64,000 nt of DNA from CAKVON01 sp902475665 (GCA_036321795.1 JAWQCY010000003.1:62001-126000), one strand, 5' to 3'. Shown: positions 35,878 through 44,379, numbered from the stretch's first letter. Notes: a model not told the origin generated them from the letters alone. Numbers and translations: made by a program.

Positions 35878-36744
35878 ATGAGTGATAACGAAGAGAACAT
35901 CCAGCCCGCGGAGGACAACGCTCCCCAGCAGGCAACCAAAGCCTCCAAGTTCATGACGCGTGCTGTTGTGGGTGTTGGGTATGCCGTCTTGGTGCTTGTC
36001 TGCCTGCTCATGGGGCGCTGGGCCACCACGGCCCTGCTGTGCGTCTTTGCCTGGCAGTGCTGCAATGAGTTTTACAAGATGATGCGCATGGCAGGTCGCA
36101 TGCCCAACGAGCTCATTGGGCTTGCTGCGGCTGTCGCGTTTCCCATTGCTGCGAATATCTCATACCTGTATTCGGGTGTTGTCGCGTTCCTGTTGGCTAT
36201 TGCCACCGGCGTCTGGTATGTCCTGACTCCCAGGGCCAACATCTCCGATGTTGCCCTCACCGTCTTTGGGCCGATGTACACCTCGCTTCTCTTCACCTCC
36301 ATCCTCAAGTTCCGTGCGGTTGATCCTGGCGTCATGGGTGGCATCCTTACGTTTGCCGTAATGGCCTCGATTTGGGTCAACGACTCGTTTGCCTATATCT
36401 TTGGCTCTCGCTTTGGTCGCACTAAGCTCGCCCCCAAGATTTCTCCCAACAAGAGCTGGGAAGGTTTCTTTGGTGGAATGCTTGGCTCTGTTTTGGTGTG
36501 GGTCCTTATCTCGCTTTTGGGCCTGATGCCCGTTCCTGTCCCCATGGCAATCCTCACGGGCATCGTTCTTGGCATCTTCGGTGTCATTGGCGATCTGTTC
36601 GAGTCTCGCATCAAGCGCTCCGTCGGAGTCAAGGACTCTGGCAACATCATGCCTGGCCACGGTGGTCTTCTCGATCGCCACGACTCGATGCTCTTTGGTG
36701 TCATGGCAGCTGCGTTTGTCCTCAAGGTCGGTGGTCTTCTGTGA
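35878..36744 (+). CDS. cdsA: Phosphatidate cytidylyltransferase
   Basis: A 288-residue polytopic membrane protein. Several hydrophobic helices precede the C-terminal CDS signature, where SRIKRSVGVKDSGNIMPGHGGLLDRHDS contains the catalytic Asp residues (two overlapping blocks). It makes CDP-diacylglycerol. The first 25 residues are polar and acidic. ATG 35878 has only a weak SD; GTGCTTCTC of the GAGAAG family lies three bases before it. GTGA overlap with dxr. Confidence 0.94.
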   Translation: MSDNEENIQPAEDNAPQQATKASKFMTRAVVGVGYAVLVLVCLLMGRWATTALLCVFAWQCCNEFYKMMRMAGRMPNELIGLAAAVAFPIAANISYLYSGVVAFLLAIATGVWYVLTPRANISDVALTVFGPMYTSLLFTSILKFRAVDPGVMGGILTFAVMASIWVNDSFAYIFGSRFGRTKLAPKISPNKSWEGFFGGMLGSVLVWVLISLLGLMPVPVPMAILTGIVLGIFGVIGDLFESRIKRSVGVKDSGNIMPGHGGLLDRHDSMLFGVMAAAFVLKVGGLL

Positions 36745-37937
36745 CGATCTTCGAGGACGCATATCCTGTATCCGAGAGACCGCAGGTTCTTCGCGTCGCG
36801 ATTCTTGGCGCCTCGGGCTCGATAGGCACGCAGGCTCTCGATGTCTGTCGCCAACATCCCGATCGCATTGCCGTAACGGCCCTTTCGGTATTCTCGTCTA
36901 CCGAGAAGCTCGTGAGGGCAGCGCGTGAGTTCGGCGTGTCCCATGTCGCCGTCGCGGATCCCGCACATGGGGACGACGCCGTTCTGTCCCAGCTCCCCAA
37001 GGACTGCGAGCTGGGCATTGGTGACGATGCCGTTAGCGCGCTATGCGACCTCGACGATGTGGATTGCGTTCTTGTCGCCGTGGTTGGTGAGGCTGGGATC
37101 TGGGCCTGCCATCGGGCCCTGGTTGCAGGCAAGGTTGTTGCCTGCGCCAACAAGGAAGCGCTGATTTCCGGTGGCGACATCCTCATGCCGCTTGCCAGGC
37201 CAGGTCGCTTCATCCCGGTCGACTCCGAACACTCTGCCATCTTTCAGTGCCTTCTCGGCGAGAGGCGCGAGGGCTTGTCCCGAATCTGGCTCACCTGTTC
37301 CGGCGGTCCGTTCTATGGGCGCACTCGCAATGAGCTTGCGGATGTCACCTCCACCGAGGCGCTCGCCCACCCCAGCTGGACGATGGGGCCCAAAATCACG
37401 ATCGACTCTGCCACGCTCATGAACAAAGGTCTCGAGGTTATTGAGGCCCACCACCTGTTTGACGTGCCTGTCGATGACGTCCGCGTGCTCGTGCAGCCCC
37501 GCAGTAGGATTCACTCCATGGTCCAGTTCCGTGATGGCAGCGTCATTGCCCAGCTTGGTCCTTCCGACATGCGAATTCCCATCCAGCTCGCGTTTAGCTA
37601 TCCCGAGCGATGGGACGCGCCTTGCGAGCCTGTCGACTTCTGCTCCGAGGAACCCTTGGCCTTCGGTCGCGCTGACACATCCACGTTCCGCTGCCTTGCG
37701 CTTGCCTACGAGGCGGGTCGCCGTGGGGGAACGCTTCCGTGCGCCATGAACGCCGCAAACGAGGTCGCAAACGCCGCCTTCAGGGCAGGGGAGTGCGGCT
37801 TCCTGGACATTGCCGAAGTCGTTGAACGCGTCATGGATGTCACCGATGTCGAGAAGGTCGAGAGCCTCTCGCAGCTCAATGATGTTGATTTTCTTGCACG
37901 CGAGCGCGCCAACGATCTTCTGGTGGGGATGCGTTAA
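36741..37937 (+). CDS. dxr: 1-deoxy-D-xylulose 5-phosphate reductoisomerase
   Basis: A 398-residue MEP-pathway enzyme converting DXP to MEP with NADPH. The cofactor loop is LGASGSIGTQAL near 24-35; ANKEALISGG, PVDSEHSAIFQCL and the later PWTMGPKI-type segment (HPSWTMGPKITIDSATLMNK) mark the active site. The GTG start at 36741 overlaps the cdsA stop; an open frame extends upstream but lies inside cdsA. It is followed by rseP with a one-base overlap, the classic dxr-rseP-ispG order. Confidence 0.95.
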   Translation: MTIFEDAYPVSERPQVLRVAILGASGSIGTQALDVCRQHPDRIAVTALSVFSSTEKLVRAAREFGVSHVAVADPAHGDDAVLSQLPKDCELGIGDDAVSALCDLDDVDCVLVAVVGEAGIWACHRALVAGKVVACANKEALISGGDILMPLARPGRFIPVDSEHSAIFQCLLGERREGLSRIWLTCSGGPFYGRTRNELADVTSTEALAHPSWTMGPKITIDSATLMNKGLEVIEAHHLFDVPVDDVRVLVQPRSRIHSMVQFRDGSVIAQLGPSDMRIPIQLAFSYPERWDAPCEPVDFCSEEPLAFGRADTSTFRCLALAYEAGRRGGTLPCAMNAANEVANAAFRAGECGFLDIAEVVERVMDVTDVEKVESLSQLNDVDFLARERANDLLVGMR

Positions 37938-39307
37938 TGGATCTTGGCTTTGTTCTTTCATGCGTTGTCTGGGGGCTGGTTGTCCTCTCTGTTCTTGTGT
38001 TCGCACATGAGGCAGGTCATTTTGGCGCTGCCCGTGCATGTGGCGTCCGCGTGACCGAGCTCTTCCTCGGCATGCCCTCTCGCTTCTCGGCGTCTCGTGA
38101 GATTAAGTCGTGCGGGACCAGGCTTGGAGTTACACCCGTTCTTCTCGGCGGCTATACGCGTATTTGTGGCATGGCTGGCGAGGAGAGTCCACTTATGGCG
38201 CCTGCGCTTGCGTGCGTGCAGTCCCATGGCGTCGTCGCCGCGGACGATCTTGCCCTTGAGATTGGTTGCGACTCCGACGAGGCCTATGCGATTCTTGCCG
38301 AGCTTGTGGACTGGGGGTCAATCGAGGCCGTCTATGACCCCGAGCTTGGCGAGCGAGAAGGACAGCAAGACTGGCCAAGGCACTTCGGGACCATCGCACG
38401 CGATGCCGAGATGCTTACGAAGTTCGATCGCGGCCACAGGTTCGAGGCTGACGGGTTCACGGCTGCTGGTGTCGCGCGTCCCGTTGACGACGCCGTGGCC
38501 TTTTTGAACGACGAACGCTCACGCACCTACCAAGGGAAGGGCTTTCTTTCTCGTCTGGCGATGCTTCTGGGCGGTCCCGTCGCAAGCTTCGTCGCGGGTG
38601 TCCTTCTCTTCATCGTCTCGCTCAGCTTCCTGGGACAGAACTACGCCGTGAACTCCAACGTGCTTGGTGGCATCAGCGAGGGTTCCCTTGCCGAGGGGGT
38701 CGGCTTGCGTGCTGGTGACGAGGTGACATCGCTTGCCGGCAATGACGTGAATGACTTTAATTCGCTTGGCAAGGCCATCAAGGAGGCGCTTAAGGAGAAT
38801 GAGCCATTTGACCTTGTGTTTGTTCGGGGCGGCGTAAGCCACGAGGTTACGGTGACACCCCATGGCGAGCAGGCGCTCGGCGTCTCCGCCCGAACCGAGA
38901 CTGTCCGAGTCCCCGTGACGCAAGCCATTTCGTTCGTGGGAGAGTACTGCTCCCAGACGCTCCAGCTTGTTGGGCGCCTGTTCAATCCCTCCAGCGCCGC
39001 GCAGGCCGTCGGCGAGACCTCTTCTGTCGTCGGGATCTCCGTCATGGCAGGGCAGGCGGCCCGCTCCGGTCCTGGCTCGCTTGCGTTTCTTGCCGCGATC
39101 GTCTCCCTATCACTCTCGATCATGAACATGCTTCCCATTCCTCCCCTTGATGGCGGAAAGATTCTCATCGAGGTCGTTCAGGTCGTCTTGCGCAGGCCGT
39201 TGTCCATGCGTGCGCAAAACGCCATCAGCATGGCAGGCATTGCGCTCTTCTTGCTGCTGTTCGTGGTCGTTGTTCGCCAGGATATCGTTCGACTTTTTGT
39301 CGGTTAG
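37937..39307 (+). CDS. rseP: RseP/RasP-type site-2 metalloprotease with an unusual inserted domain
   Basis: A 456-residue membrane protease. The zinc motif HEAGH lies in TM1 (H24, E25, H28); one PDZ domain covers about 235-310, and the MLPIPPLDGGK motif with the third ligand is near 395-405. Between GGYTRICGMAG (about 70-80) and TM2 (about 203-230) lies a cytoplasmic insertion of about 110 residues. Its first half (88-133, with LALEIGCDSDEAYAILAELV) reads like a small winged-helix unit. RasP also has extra sequence here, but not this one. It cuts membrane-bound substrates such as anti-sigma factors or signal-peptide remnants. Confidence 0.93.
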   Translation: MDLGFVLSCVVWGLVVLSVLVFAHEAGHFGAARACGVRVTELFLGMPSRFSASREIKSCGTRLGVTPVLLGGYTRICGMAGEESPLMAPALACVQSHGVVAADDLALEIGCDSDEAYAILAELVDWGSIEAVYDPELGEREGQQDWPRHFGTIARDAEMLTKFDRGHRFEADGFTAAGVARPVDDAVAFLNDERSRTYQGKGFLSRLAMLLGGPVASFVAGVLLFIVSLSFLGQNYAVNSNVLGGISEGSLAEGVGLRAGDEVTSLAGNDVNDFNSLGKAIKEALKENEPFDLVFVRGGVSHEVTVTPHGEQALGVSARTETVRVPVTQAISFVGEYCSQTLQLVGRLFNPSSAAQAVGETSSVVGISVMAGQAARSGPGSLAFLAAIVSLSLSIMNMLPIPPLDGGKILIEVVQVVLRRPLSMRAQNAISMAGIALFLLLFVVVVRQDIVRLFVG

Positions 39308-39319
39308 GGGACTTATGCC

Positions 39320-40414
39320 ATGGACAAGGATCGGCCTGACATCAATTCAACGGATCTGCCTCGCAATTTCACCCGTCCCGTTAGCGTCGGTGGTGTTTCC
39401 ATCGGCGGCGGTGCTCCCGTCGCCGTCCAGTCGATGACGAACACCGATACCGGTGATGCCGAGGCGACGCTTGCCCAGATCGGGCGACTCGCCAAGGCGG
39501 GATGCGAGATCATTCGCTGTGCGGTTCCGAACGAAGGCGTGCTGGAGTCCTTCTCGCGAATCTGCGAGGAGTCACCGCTGCCCGTTGTTGCCGACATTCA
39601 TTTTGATCACAGGCTGGCCATCGAGGCTGCGCGTCGCGGTGCCTCGGGACTTCGAATCAATCCCGGAAACGTCGGCTCTTTCGATCGCGTCGACCAGGTC
39701 ATCGATGTGGCCGCCGAACTCGACGTTCCCATCAGGATTGGTGTGAACGCGGGGTCCCTCGCGCGTGAGTATGCCGAGCGCGACGATTTGTCACAACCCG
39801 AGAAGCTCGTTGCCAGCAGCGTTTCGTTCGTTGAACACTTTGACTCGAGGGGCTTCTCGGACATCGTGCTTTCCGCCAAGGCCCACGACGTCAACACCAC
39901 CCTGCGGACCTACAGAATGCTGTCCTCCGAGCTGCCCCAGGTTCCGCTGCACCTGGGCGTGACCGAGGCGGGCACCCTGCGCCAGGGAACCATCAAGAGC
40001 GCCGTGGGGCTTGGCGCCCTGTTGGAGGAGGGGATCGGCGACACCATGCGCGTCTCGCTTACGGCGGACCCCGTCGAGGAGATTGCCGTTGCCTGGGAGA
40101 TACTTTCCGCGCTCGGAATGCGTCGCAGGTCACCCGAACTTGTCAGTTGCCCTACCTGCGGCCGTACCCAGGTGGACCTCATCCCGATTGCCCAGCTGGT
40201 CGAGCAAAGGCTTGCCGACCTGACACTTCCCATCACGGTCGCCGTTATGGGTTGCGCGGTCAACGGCCCCGGGGAGGCCCGTGGCGCTGACATCGGCGTC
40301 GCGTGCGGACGCGGCCAGGGTCTTGTCTTTGTCGGGGGCGAGACTGTCCGTAAGGTCCCCGAGGACGAGATTGTCGACGCGCTTTTCGAGGAGATCGAGA
40401 AGCGCTTCGGTTGA
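39320..40414 (+). CDS. ispG: 4-hydroxy-3-methylbut-2-en-1-yl diphosphate synthase
   Basis: A 364-residue MEP-pathway iron-sulfur enzyme. The N-terminal TIM barrel carries PVAVQSMTNTDTGD and GLRINPGNVG. The [4Fe-4S] ligands are two Cys in SCPTCGRTQVDL (near 277) and one in VMGCAVNGPGEARGADIG. The ligand set is complete. It is the last gene of the long pyrH-to-ispG run; CGAGAAGTGC (40443-40452) follows about 30 bp downstream. Confidence 0.96.
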   Translation: MDKDRPDINSTDLPRNFTRPVSVGGVSIGGGAPVAVQSMTNTDTGDAEATLAQIGRLAKAGCEIIRCAVPNEGVLESFSRICEESPLPVVADIHFDHRLAIEAARRGASGLRINPGNVGSFDRVDQVIDVAAELDVPIRIGVNAGSLAREYAERDDLSQPEKLVASSVSFVEHFDSRGFSDIVLSAKAHDVNTTLRTYRMLSSELPQVPLHLGVTEAGTLRQGTIKSAVGLGALLEEGIGDTMRVSLTADPVEEIAVAWEILSALGMRRRSPELVSCPTCGRTQVDLIPIAQLVEQRLADLTLPITVAVMGCAVNGPGEARGADIGVACGRGQGLVFVGGETVRKVPEDEIVDALFEEIEKRFG

Positions 40415-40548
40415 TCGGCTCCATCACATCATAAGTGCCTGCCGAGAAGTGCCTCTTCTGGCAAGCCTTTGCCTTACCATTGCGTGGGTTACACGTTTAC
40501 CGAGTCGCCGACGTGCTTCTCGATAGTAGGCGCTACTTATTGAAACTC

Positions 40549-40564
40549 GCCCGCGGCTGCGGGC
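40549..40564 (+). promoter_or_regulatory. Hairpin just upstream of the proS translation start region
   Basis: GCCCGC (40549-40554) and GCGGGC (40559-40564) form a perfect 6-bp stem with a 4-nt loop, directly before GCGAAAGG. The 40415-40595 gap also contains two GAGAAG elements in opposite orientation (40443-40452 and 40513-40522). It is too short for a T-box. Confidence 0.4.
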
Positions 40565-40595
40565 CTTGCGAAAGGAAACTGCTTTGAGGACGTTC

Positions 40596-42305
40596 ATGAG
40601 GATGAGCAAGCTGTACGCGCCGACCCTCAAGGAGGATCCGACCGAGGCCGAGCTCGCGAGCCATCGCCTGCTGCTTCGCGCCGGCATGATCCGCAAGGAG
40701 GCCGCGGGCCTGTACAGCTACCTGCCGCTGGCCTGGCGCTCGATTCGCAAGATCGAGAACATCGTCCGCGACGAGATGGACACCCACGACGCCCAGGAGC
40801 TCATGATGCCGATCATGGTCGACGCGGAGCTCTGGCACGAGTCCGGCCGCATCGACGCCTACGGCAAGGAGCTCGTGCGCTTTGACGACCGCCACGGTCG
40901 TGAGTTCGTGCTCGGCCCCACCCACGAGGAGACCATCACCGCGCTGGTGCGCAACGAGCTCCGCAGCTACAAGCAGCTGCCTGTCAACCTCTATCACATC
41001 CAGGACAAGTTCCGCGACGAGTTCCGTCCCCGCTATGGCCTCATGCGCGGTCGCGAGTTCATCATGAAGGACGCCTATTCCTTCTCGGCAACGCAGGAGA
41101 GCCTGCAGGAGGAGTACGACAAGATGAAGGAGGCGTACGCCAACATCTGCGTGCGCTGCGGTCTGAAGGCCCTGCCCGTCGTTGCCGACTCCGGCGAGAT
41201 CGGCGGCGACACCTCCGTCGAGTTCATGGCTCTTGCCGACGCCGGCGAGGCCAGCCTCGTCTACTGCGACGAGTGCGGCTTTGCGGCAGACGACGAGGCC
41301 GCGAGCACCATGGTCCCCGTCTCCGAGGGCCCTGGCGACGGCACCCTCACCAAGGTCGAGACTCCCGGCCTCGGCACCATCGAGGACGTCGCGAGGTTCT
41401 TCGGGTTCCCCGAGAACGGCACTCGTAAGTCGCTCGCACTTCTCGACGCCGAGGAGAAGCCAGTCGTCGCCATCGTCCCCGGCGACCACGAGCTCAACGA
41501 TTGCAAGGCGGAGCATGTCTTCGGCAAGGGCTACCGCTTGATGACCGACGAGGAGCTCGAGAAGTACGGCCTGCACAAGGGCTTTATCGGGCCCGTCAAC
41601 CTTCCCGAGGGCATCCGTCTCGTCTGCGACAAGAGCCTCGAGTGCTCCAAGAGCTGGACGTGCGGCGCCAACGAGGTCGACTACCACTTCACCGGCGCCT
41701 GCCCTGGCCGCGACTTCACGCCCGACGAGTGGGCCGACCTCGTGACCGTCGTCGCCGGCGACCCCTGCCCGCACTGCGGCAAGCCCCTCTCGGCCGCCCG
41801 CGGCATCGAGGTCTCCCAGGTCTTCCAGCTTGGCACCAAGTACTCCGAGGCCATGGGCGCCACCTTTATGGACGAGGACGGCAAGGAGAAGCCGCTGATC
41901 ATGGGCTGCTACGGCGTTGGCGTCTCTCGCACGCTTGCCGCAATCGTCGAGCAGCACAACGACGAGCATGGCATCATCTGGCCCGTCTCGGTCGCCCCCT
42001 ACGAGGTTGCCGTCGTCCCCCTGGACGTCAACGACGACGTCGTGTGGCCTGTCGCCCAGAAGGTTGCCGAGCAGCTTGTCGAGAAGGGCGTCGAGGTCGT
42101 CGTGGACGACCGCAAGGAGCGCCCTGGCGTCAAGTTTGCGGATAACGACCTCATGGGCTTCCCGTTCCAGGTCGTCTGCGGCAAGAAGGCCGTCAAGAAC
42201 GGCAACGTCGAGCTGAAGGACCGTGCCACCGGCGAGCGTACCGAGGTTGCCATCGATGAGGTTGCCGACCTTCTCGCCAAGAGGGTTCTCGAACTTCGTG
42301 CGTAG
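40596..42305 (+). CDS. proS: Prolyl-tRNA synthetase (bacterial type)
   Basis: A 569-residue class IIa synthetase. Motif 1 and 2 regions (RKEAAGLYSYLPLAWR near 35, then FVLGPTHEETITALVRNEL near 108) and the anticodon-binding domain at the C-terminus are clear. The central YbaK-like editing insertion (about 230-380) of bacterial ProRS is present. I chose ATG 40596, which has GAGGA five bases upstream and gives the usual MRMSKLYAPTL start; upstream in-frame TTG codons and the ATG at 40602 are alternatives. Confidence 0.95.
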   Translation: MRMSKLYAPTLKEDPTEAELASHRLLLRAGMIRKEAAGLYSYLPLAWRSIRKIENIVRDEMDTHDAQELMMPIMVDAELWHESGRIDAYGKELVRFDDRHGREFVLGPTHEETITALVRNELRSYKQLPVNLYHIQDKFRDEFRPRYGLMRGREFIMKDAYSFSATQESLQEEYDKMKEAYANICVRCGLKALPVVADSGEIGGDTSVEFMALADAGEASLVYCDECGFAADDEAASTMVPVSEGPGDGTLTKVETPGLGTIEDVARFFGFPENGTRKSLALLDAEEKPVVAIVPGDHELNDCKAEHVFGKGYRLMTDEELEKYGLHKGFIGPVNLPEGIRLVCDKSLECSKSWTCGANEVDYHFTGACPGRDFTPDEWADLVTVVAGDPCPHCGKPLSAARGIEVSQVFQLGTKYSEAMGATFMDEDGKEKPLIMGCYGVGVSRTLAAIVEQHNDEHGIIWPVSVAPYEVAVVPLDVNDDVVWPVAQKVAEQLVEKGVEVVVDDRKERPGVKFADNDLMGFPFQVVCGKKAVKNGNVELKDRATGERTEVAIDEVADLLAKRVLELRA

Positions 42306-42317
42306 GGGAGGGTCACG

Positions 42318-43334
42318 GTGAACTATTCTGAGCTTGCTGCCGCCGCTCGCGGCAAGATGGGCGAGTGGTGCCGTGCGTGCCCCGTCTGCGACGGTCGCGG
42401 TTGCCGCAACCATATCCCCGGTCCTGGCGCCAAGGGCGTTGGCGACGTCGCCATCCGCAACCATGACGCATGGGGTGACCTGCGTGTGAACATGGACACG
42501 CTTCACGAGCCGTTCGTGGCGGACACCTCGCTCGAGCTGTTCGGACGCGAGCTCGTCCTGCCCGTCCTCATCGCACCCGTGGGTGACGTGAGTCGCCACT
42601 ATGGGCCCGACTACGACACGCTGTCCTACAATCGTTGCGTCCTGGAGGCCGCCTCCGAGTTCGGCACGATCGCACTTACGGGAGACGGCCCTGACGAGTC
42701 CATCATGCGTGAGGCATGTGGGCTTATCGCCAGGCTTGGTGGTGCGGGCATCCCGACCATCAAGCCGTGGGGCGCCTCAGTTGTCGCGGACAGGCTTCGC
42801 ATGGCCCTGGAAGCGAATCCCGTGGCGATCGCGATGGACGTGGACGGCGCGGGCCTGCCATTCCTCAGGGGTTGCGTGCCGCTGGCGGGCGCCAAGTCGG
42901 TTGCCGACCTCTCTCGCATCGCGAAGCTGTGTGACAGGCCTTTTGTGGTCAAGGGCGTCATGACGCCGCAGGGTGCCGAGAAGGCCGTTTCGGCAGGCGC
43001 CGATGCCATCGTGGTATCCAACCACGGCGGACGCGTACTCGATGGCGTCCCTGCCACCGCGGAGGTGCTCCCGCAGATCGTTGACGCCGTCGGGGGAGAC
43101 ATCACCGTTCTTGTCGATGGTGGTATCCGCACCGGGCTCGACGTGTTCCGTGCGCTCGCGCTGGGCGCCGACGCCGTCATGGTGTGCAGGCCCTTCGTCG
43201 TCGCGACGTATGCCGCCGGCAAGCAGGGGGTATCGGACTACCTCGCGCAGCTCCAGAGGGAGCTTGCGGACACGATGGAGATGTGTGGCGCGGCAACGCT
43301 GGCCGACATCGACGAGGACATGGTCTTCTCGTAG
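42318..43334 (+). CDS. FMN-dependent alpha-hydroxy-acid oxidizing protein
   Basis: A 338-residue TIM-barrel flavoprotein of the LldD/glycolate-oxidase family. Visible: the FMN-binding KGVMTPQGAEKAV segment, the catalytic His in IVVSNHGGRVLDG and VLVDGGIRTGLDV. A Cys-rich N-terminus (WCRACPVCDGRGC) is shared with clostridial members, which may act on lactate or another 2-hydroxy acid; the substrate cannot be read from sequence. It starts at GTG 42318, 12 bases after proS, so probably co-transcribed, and is followed by a strong terminator. Confidence 0.9.
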   Translation: MNYSELAAAARGKMGEWCRACPVCDGRGCRNHIPGPGAKGVGDVAIRNHDAWGDLRVNMDTLHEPFVADTSLELFGRELVLPVLIAPVGDVSRHYGPDYDTLSYNRCVLEAASEFGTIALTGDGPDESIMREACGLIARLGGAGIPTIKPWGASVVADRLRMALEANPVAIAMDVDGAGLPFLRGCVPLAGAKSVADLSRIAKLCDRPFVVKGVMTPQGAEKAVSAGADAIVVSNHGGRVLDGVPATAEVLPQIVDAVGGDITVLVDGGIRTGLDVFRALALGADAVMVCRPFVVATYAAGKQGVSDYLAQLQRELADTMEMCGAATLADIDEDMVFS

Positions 43335-43382
43335 GGAGGCCCGCTGGCTCTTGGCGCGATGCTTCATGCCACATCAATAAAG

Positions 43383-43417
43383 AAGGCCAGGCACGCGTGT
43401 GCCCGGCCTTTTGTTTT
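43383..43417. terminator. Bidirectional terminator between the oxidase gene and the tRNA cluster
   Basis: AAGGCC-A-GGCAC (43383-43394) pairs with GTGCC-C-GGCCTT (43399-43410), with one mismatch and a 4-nt loop. T-rich sequence follows on the + strand (TTGTTTTT). On the minus strand CTTTATT follows, so it may serve both convergent units. Confidence 0.8.
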
Positions 43418-43493
43418 TGGTGGGCCCAGCAGGATTCGAACCTGCAACCCAGGGATTATGAGTCCCCTGCGCTAACCGTTGCGCCATAGGCCC
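43418..43493 (-). tRNA. tRNA with CAT anticodon, probably tRNA-Ile2 (k2C34)
   Basis: 76 nt including an encoded CCA. All arms fold: the acceptor GGGCCTA pairs with TGGGCCC (one G-U), and the T-arm contains GGTTCGAATCC. The anticodon loop is CTCATAA, anticodon CAT, which fits either elongator Met or the Ile2 tRNA modified by TilS. The C4-G69 and C5-G68 acceptor pairs are recognition features of E. coli tRNA-Ile2 and differ from elongator Met, so I favour Ile2. No own promoter is apparent. Confidence 0.9.
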
Positions 43494-43502
43494 GTATATA
43501 AG

Positions 43503-43530
43503 AAAAAAGGCGACGGCAAATGCCGCCGCC
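43503..43530 (-). terminator. Terminator-like hairpin between tRNA-Ala and tRNA-Ile2
   Basis: Read on the minus strand, GGCGGCGGC pairs with GCCGTCGCC (9 bp, one G-U) around ATTT, followed by T6. If efficient it would separate the two tRNA genes, although no promoter is seen after it. Confidence 0.7.
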
Positions 43531-43539
43531 CGCAATGTG

Positions 43540-43615
43540 TGGTGGAGAATAGGGGGTTCGAACCCCTGACCTCATGACTGCCAGTCATGCGCTCTCCCAG
43601 CTGAGCTAATTCCCC
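43540..43615 (-). tRNA. tRNA-Ala(GGC)
   Basis: 76 nt with encoded CCA. The anticodon stem CATGA/TCATG encloses the loop CTGGCAG, anticodon GGC. The acceptor stem has the alanine identity pair G3-U70. A promoter (TTGACC, TGG-TATAGT) lies directly upstream on the minus strand. Confidence 0.97.
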
Positions 43616-43634
43616 GTGGGTTGGTGCGTGAGTT

Positions 43635-43662
43635 ACTATACCAGACACGGAATATTGGTCAA
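43635..43662 (-). promoter_or_regulatory. Promoter of tRNA-Ala
   Basis: On the minus strand, TTGACC (43662-43657) and TATAGT (43640-43635), 16-bp spacing, with TGG before the -10. The -10 ends about 20 bases before the tRNA 5' end. Confidence 0.75.
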
Positions 43663-43676
43663 GCATCAATTTGAAA

Positions 43677-43704
43677 TAAAAAATCGGGGACCGAAGTCCC
43701 CGAT
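43677..43704 (-). terminator. Terminator of tRNA-Val
   Basis: On the minus strand, a perfect 9-bp stem ATCGGGGAC/GTCCCCGAT capped by a TTCG tetraloop and followed by T6. Confidence 0.9.
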
Positions 43705-43716
43705 CCTTTGTTGCTA

Positions 43717-43791
43717 TGGTGGGCGATGCTGGATTCGAACCAGCGACCCCATCCGTGTGAAGGATATGCTCTACCCCTGAGCCAATCGCCC
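43717..43791 (-). tRNA. tRNA-Val(CAC)
   Basis: 75 nt with encoded CCA. Acceptor GGGCGAT pairs with ATCGCCC; the T-arm contains GGTTCGAATCC; the anticodon loop TTCACAC gives anticodon CAC (GUG codons). It has its own promoter and terminator. Confidence 0.96.
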
Positions 43792-43804
43792 TTAGCAAGA
43801 AGGC

Positions 43805-43834
43805 ACTATATCAGAACATCGTGCCTTTCGTCCA
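43805..43834 (-). promoter_or_regulatory. Promoter of tRNA-Val
   Basis: On the minus strand, TGGACG (43834-43829) and TATAGT (43810-43805), 18-bp spacing, with TGA before the -10. Initiation would fall a few bases ahead of the tRNA 5' end. A GAGAAGAAC element (43862-43854) lies about 20 bases upstream of the -35. Confidence 0.65.
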
Positions 43835-44010
43835 CAGGAAGTTTCGCAACGCCGTTCTTCTCCGTAGGCACATAATCGTCGGGCAGCGAGCCGTCTCACG
43901 TTTGTGGGGCAGACGCGTCTGCGCTTACTGTGCCCGCGACGCCCGACCGACGGCGTGCGGCATGGCAAGCGCTATCATCTGACGGTGAAACGACATCAGG
44001 GAGGTAACTC

Positions 44011-44379
44011 ATGATCGACGACCCCAAGGCACTCTTTGGCCTCAGGCTCGCGCACGTCGGCATCAACGCCGCCGACGACGCCGAGGCCGCTTCCATCGCG
44101 GACCAGTTCCAGGCCCTCATGGGCCTCGAGCGTAGGCAGACTGCGCCCATCTCGTACTTCTCGGACGACATGGTCGAGATCATGAAGGGCTGTGGGCGCG
44201 GCCAGAAGGGCCACATCGGCTTCCACGTCGACGACATCCCTACCGCCGAGAAGTGGTTTGCCGAGAGGGGATTCGAGGTCAACGAGGACTCGCGTGCCCT
44301 TAACCCCGACGGCAGCACGTTCCTGGTGTACTTCAAGCAGGAGATCGGCGGCTTCGCCATCCACCTGACCCAGGGCTAA
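44011..44379 (+). CDS. Stand-alone VOC (glyoxalase-fold) protein
   Basis: A 122-residue vicinal-oxygen-chelate protein. Beta-alpha-beta-beta-beta repeats start at RLAHVGINAAD and GHIGFHVDDIPTAEKWF, and it ends EIGGFAIHLTQG. The second half closely resembles the C-terminal VOC-like extension found on some clostridial 2-dehydro-3-deoxyphosphogluconate aldolases; here it stands alone with no aldolase domain. Possible metal ligands are the His residues in AHVGIN and FAIHL. The substrate is unknown. It is a monocistronic gene between the tRNA cluster and a terminator. Confidence 0.82.
   Translation: MIDDPKALFGLRLAHVGINAADDAEAASIADQFQALMGLERRQTAPISYFSDDMVEIMKGCGRGQKGHIGFHVDDIPTAEKWFAERGFEVNEDSRALNPDGSTFLVYFKQEIGGFAIHLTQG

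Noticed and set aside
40415..40595. T-box upstream of proS (and likewise before glyQ)
   Set aside because: The leaders are too short and I find no T-box core sequence or specifier loop; only a 6-bp hairpin near the proS start.
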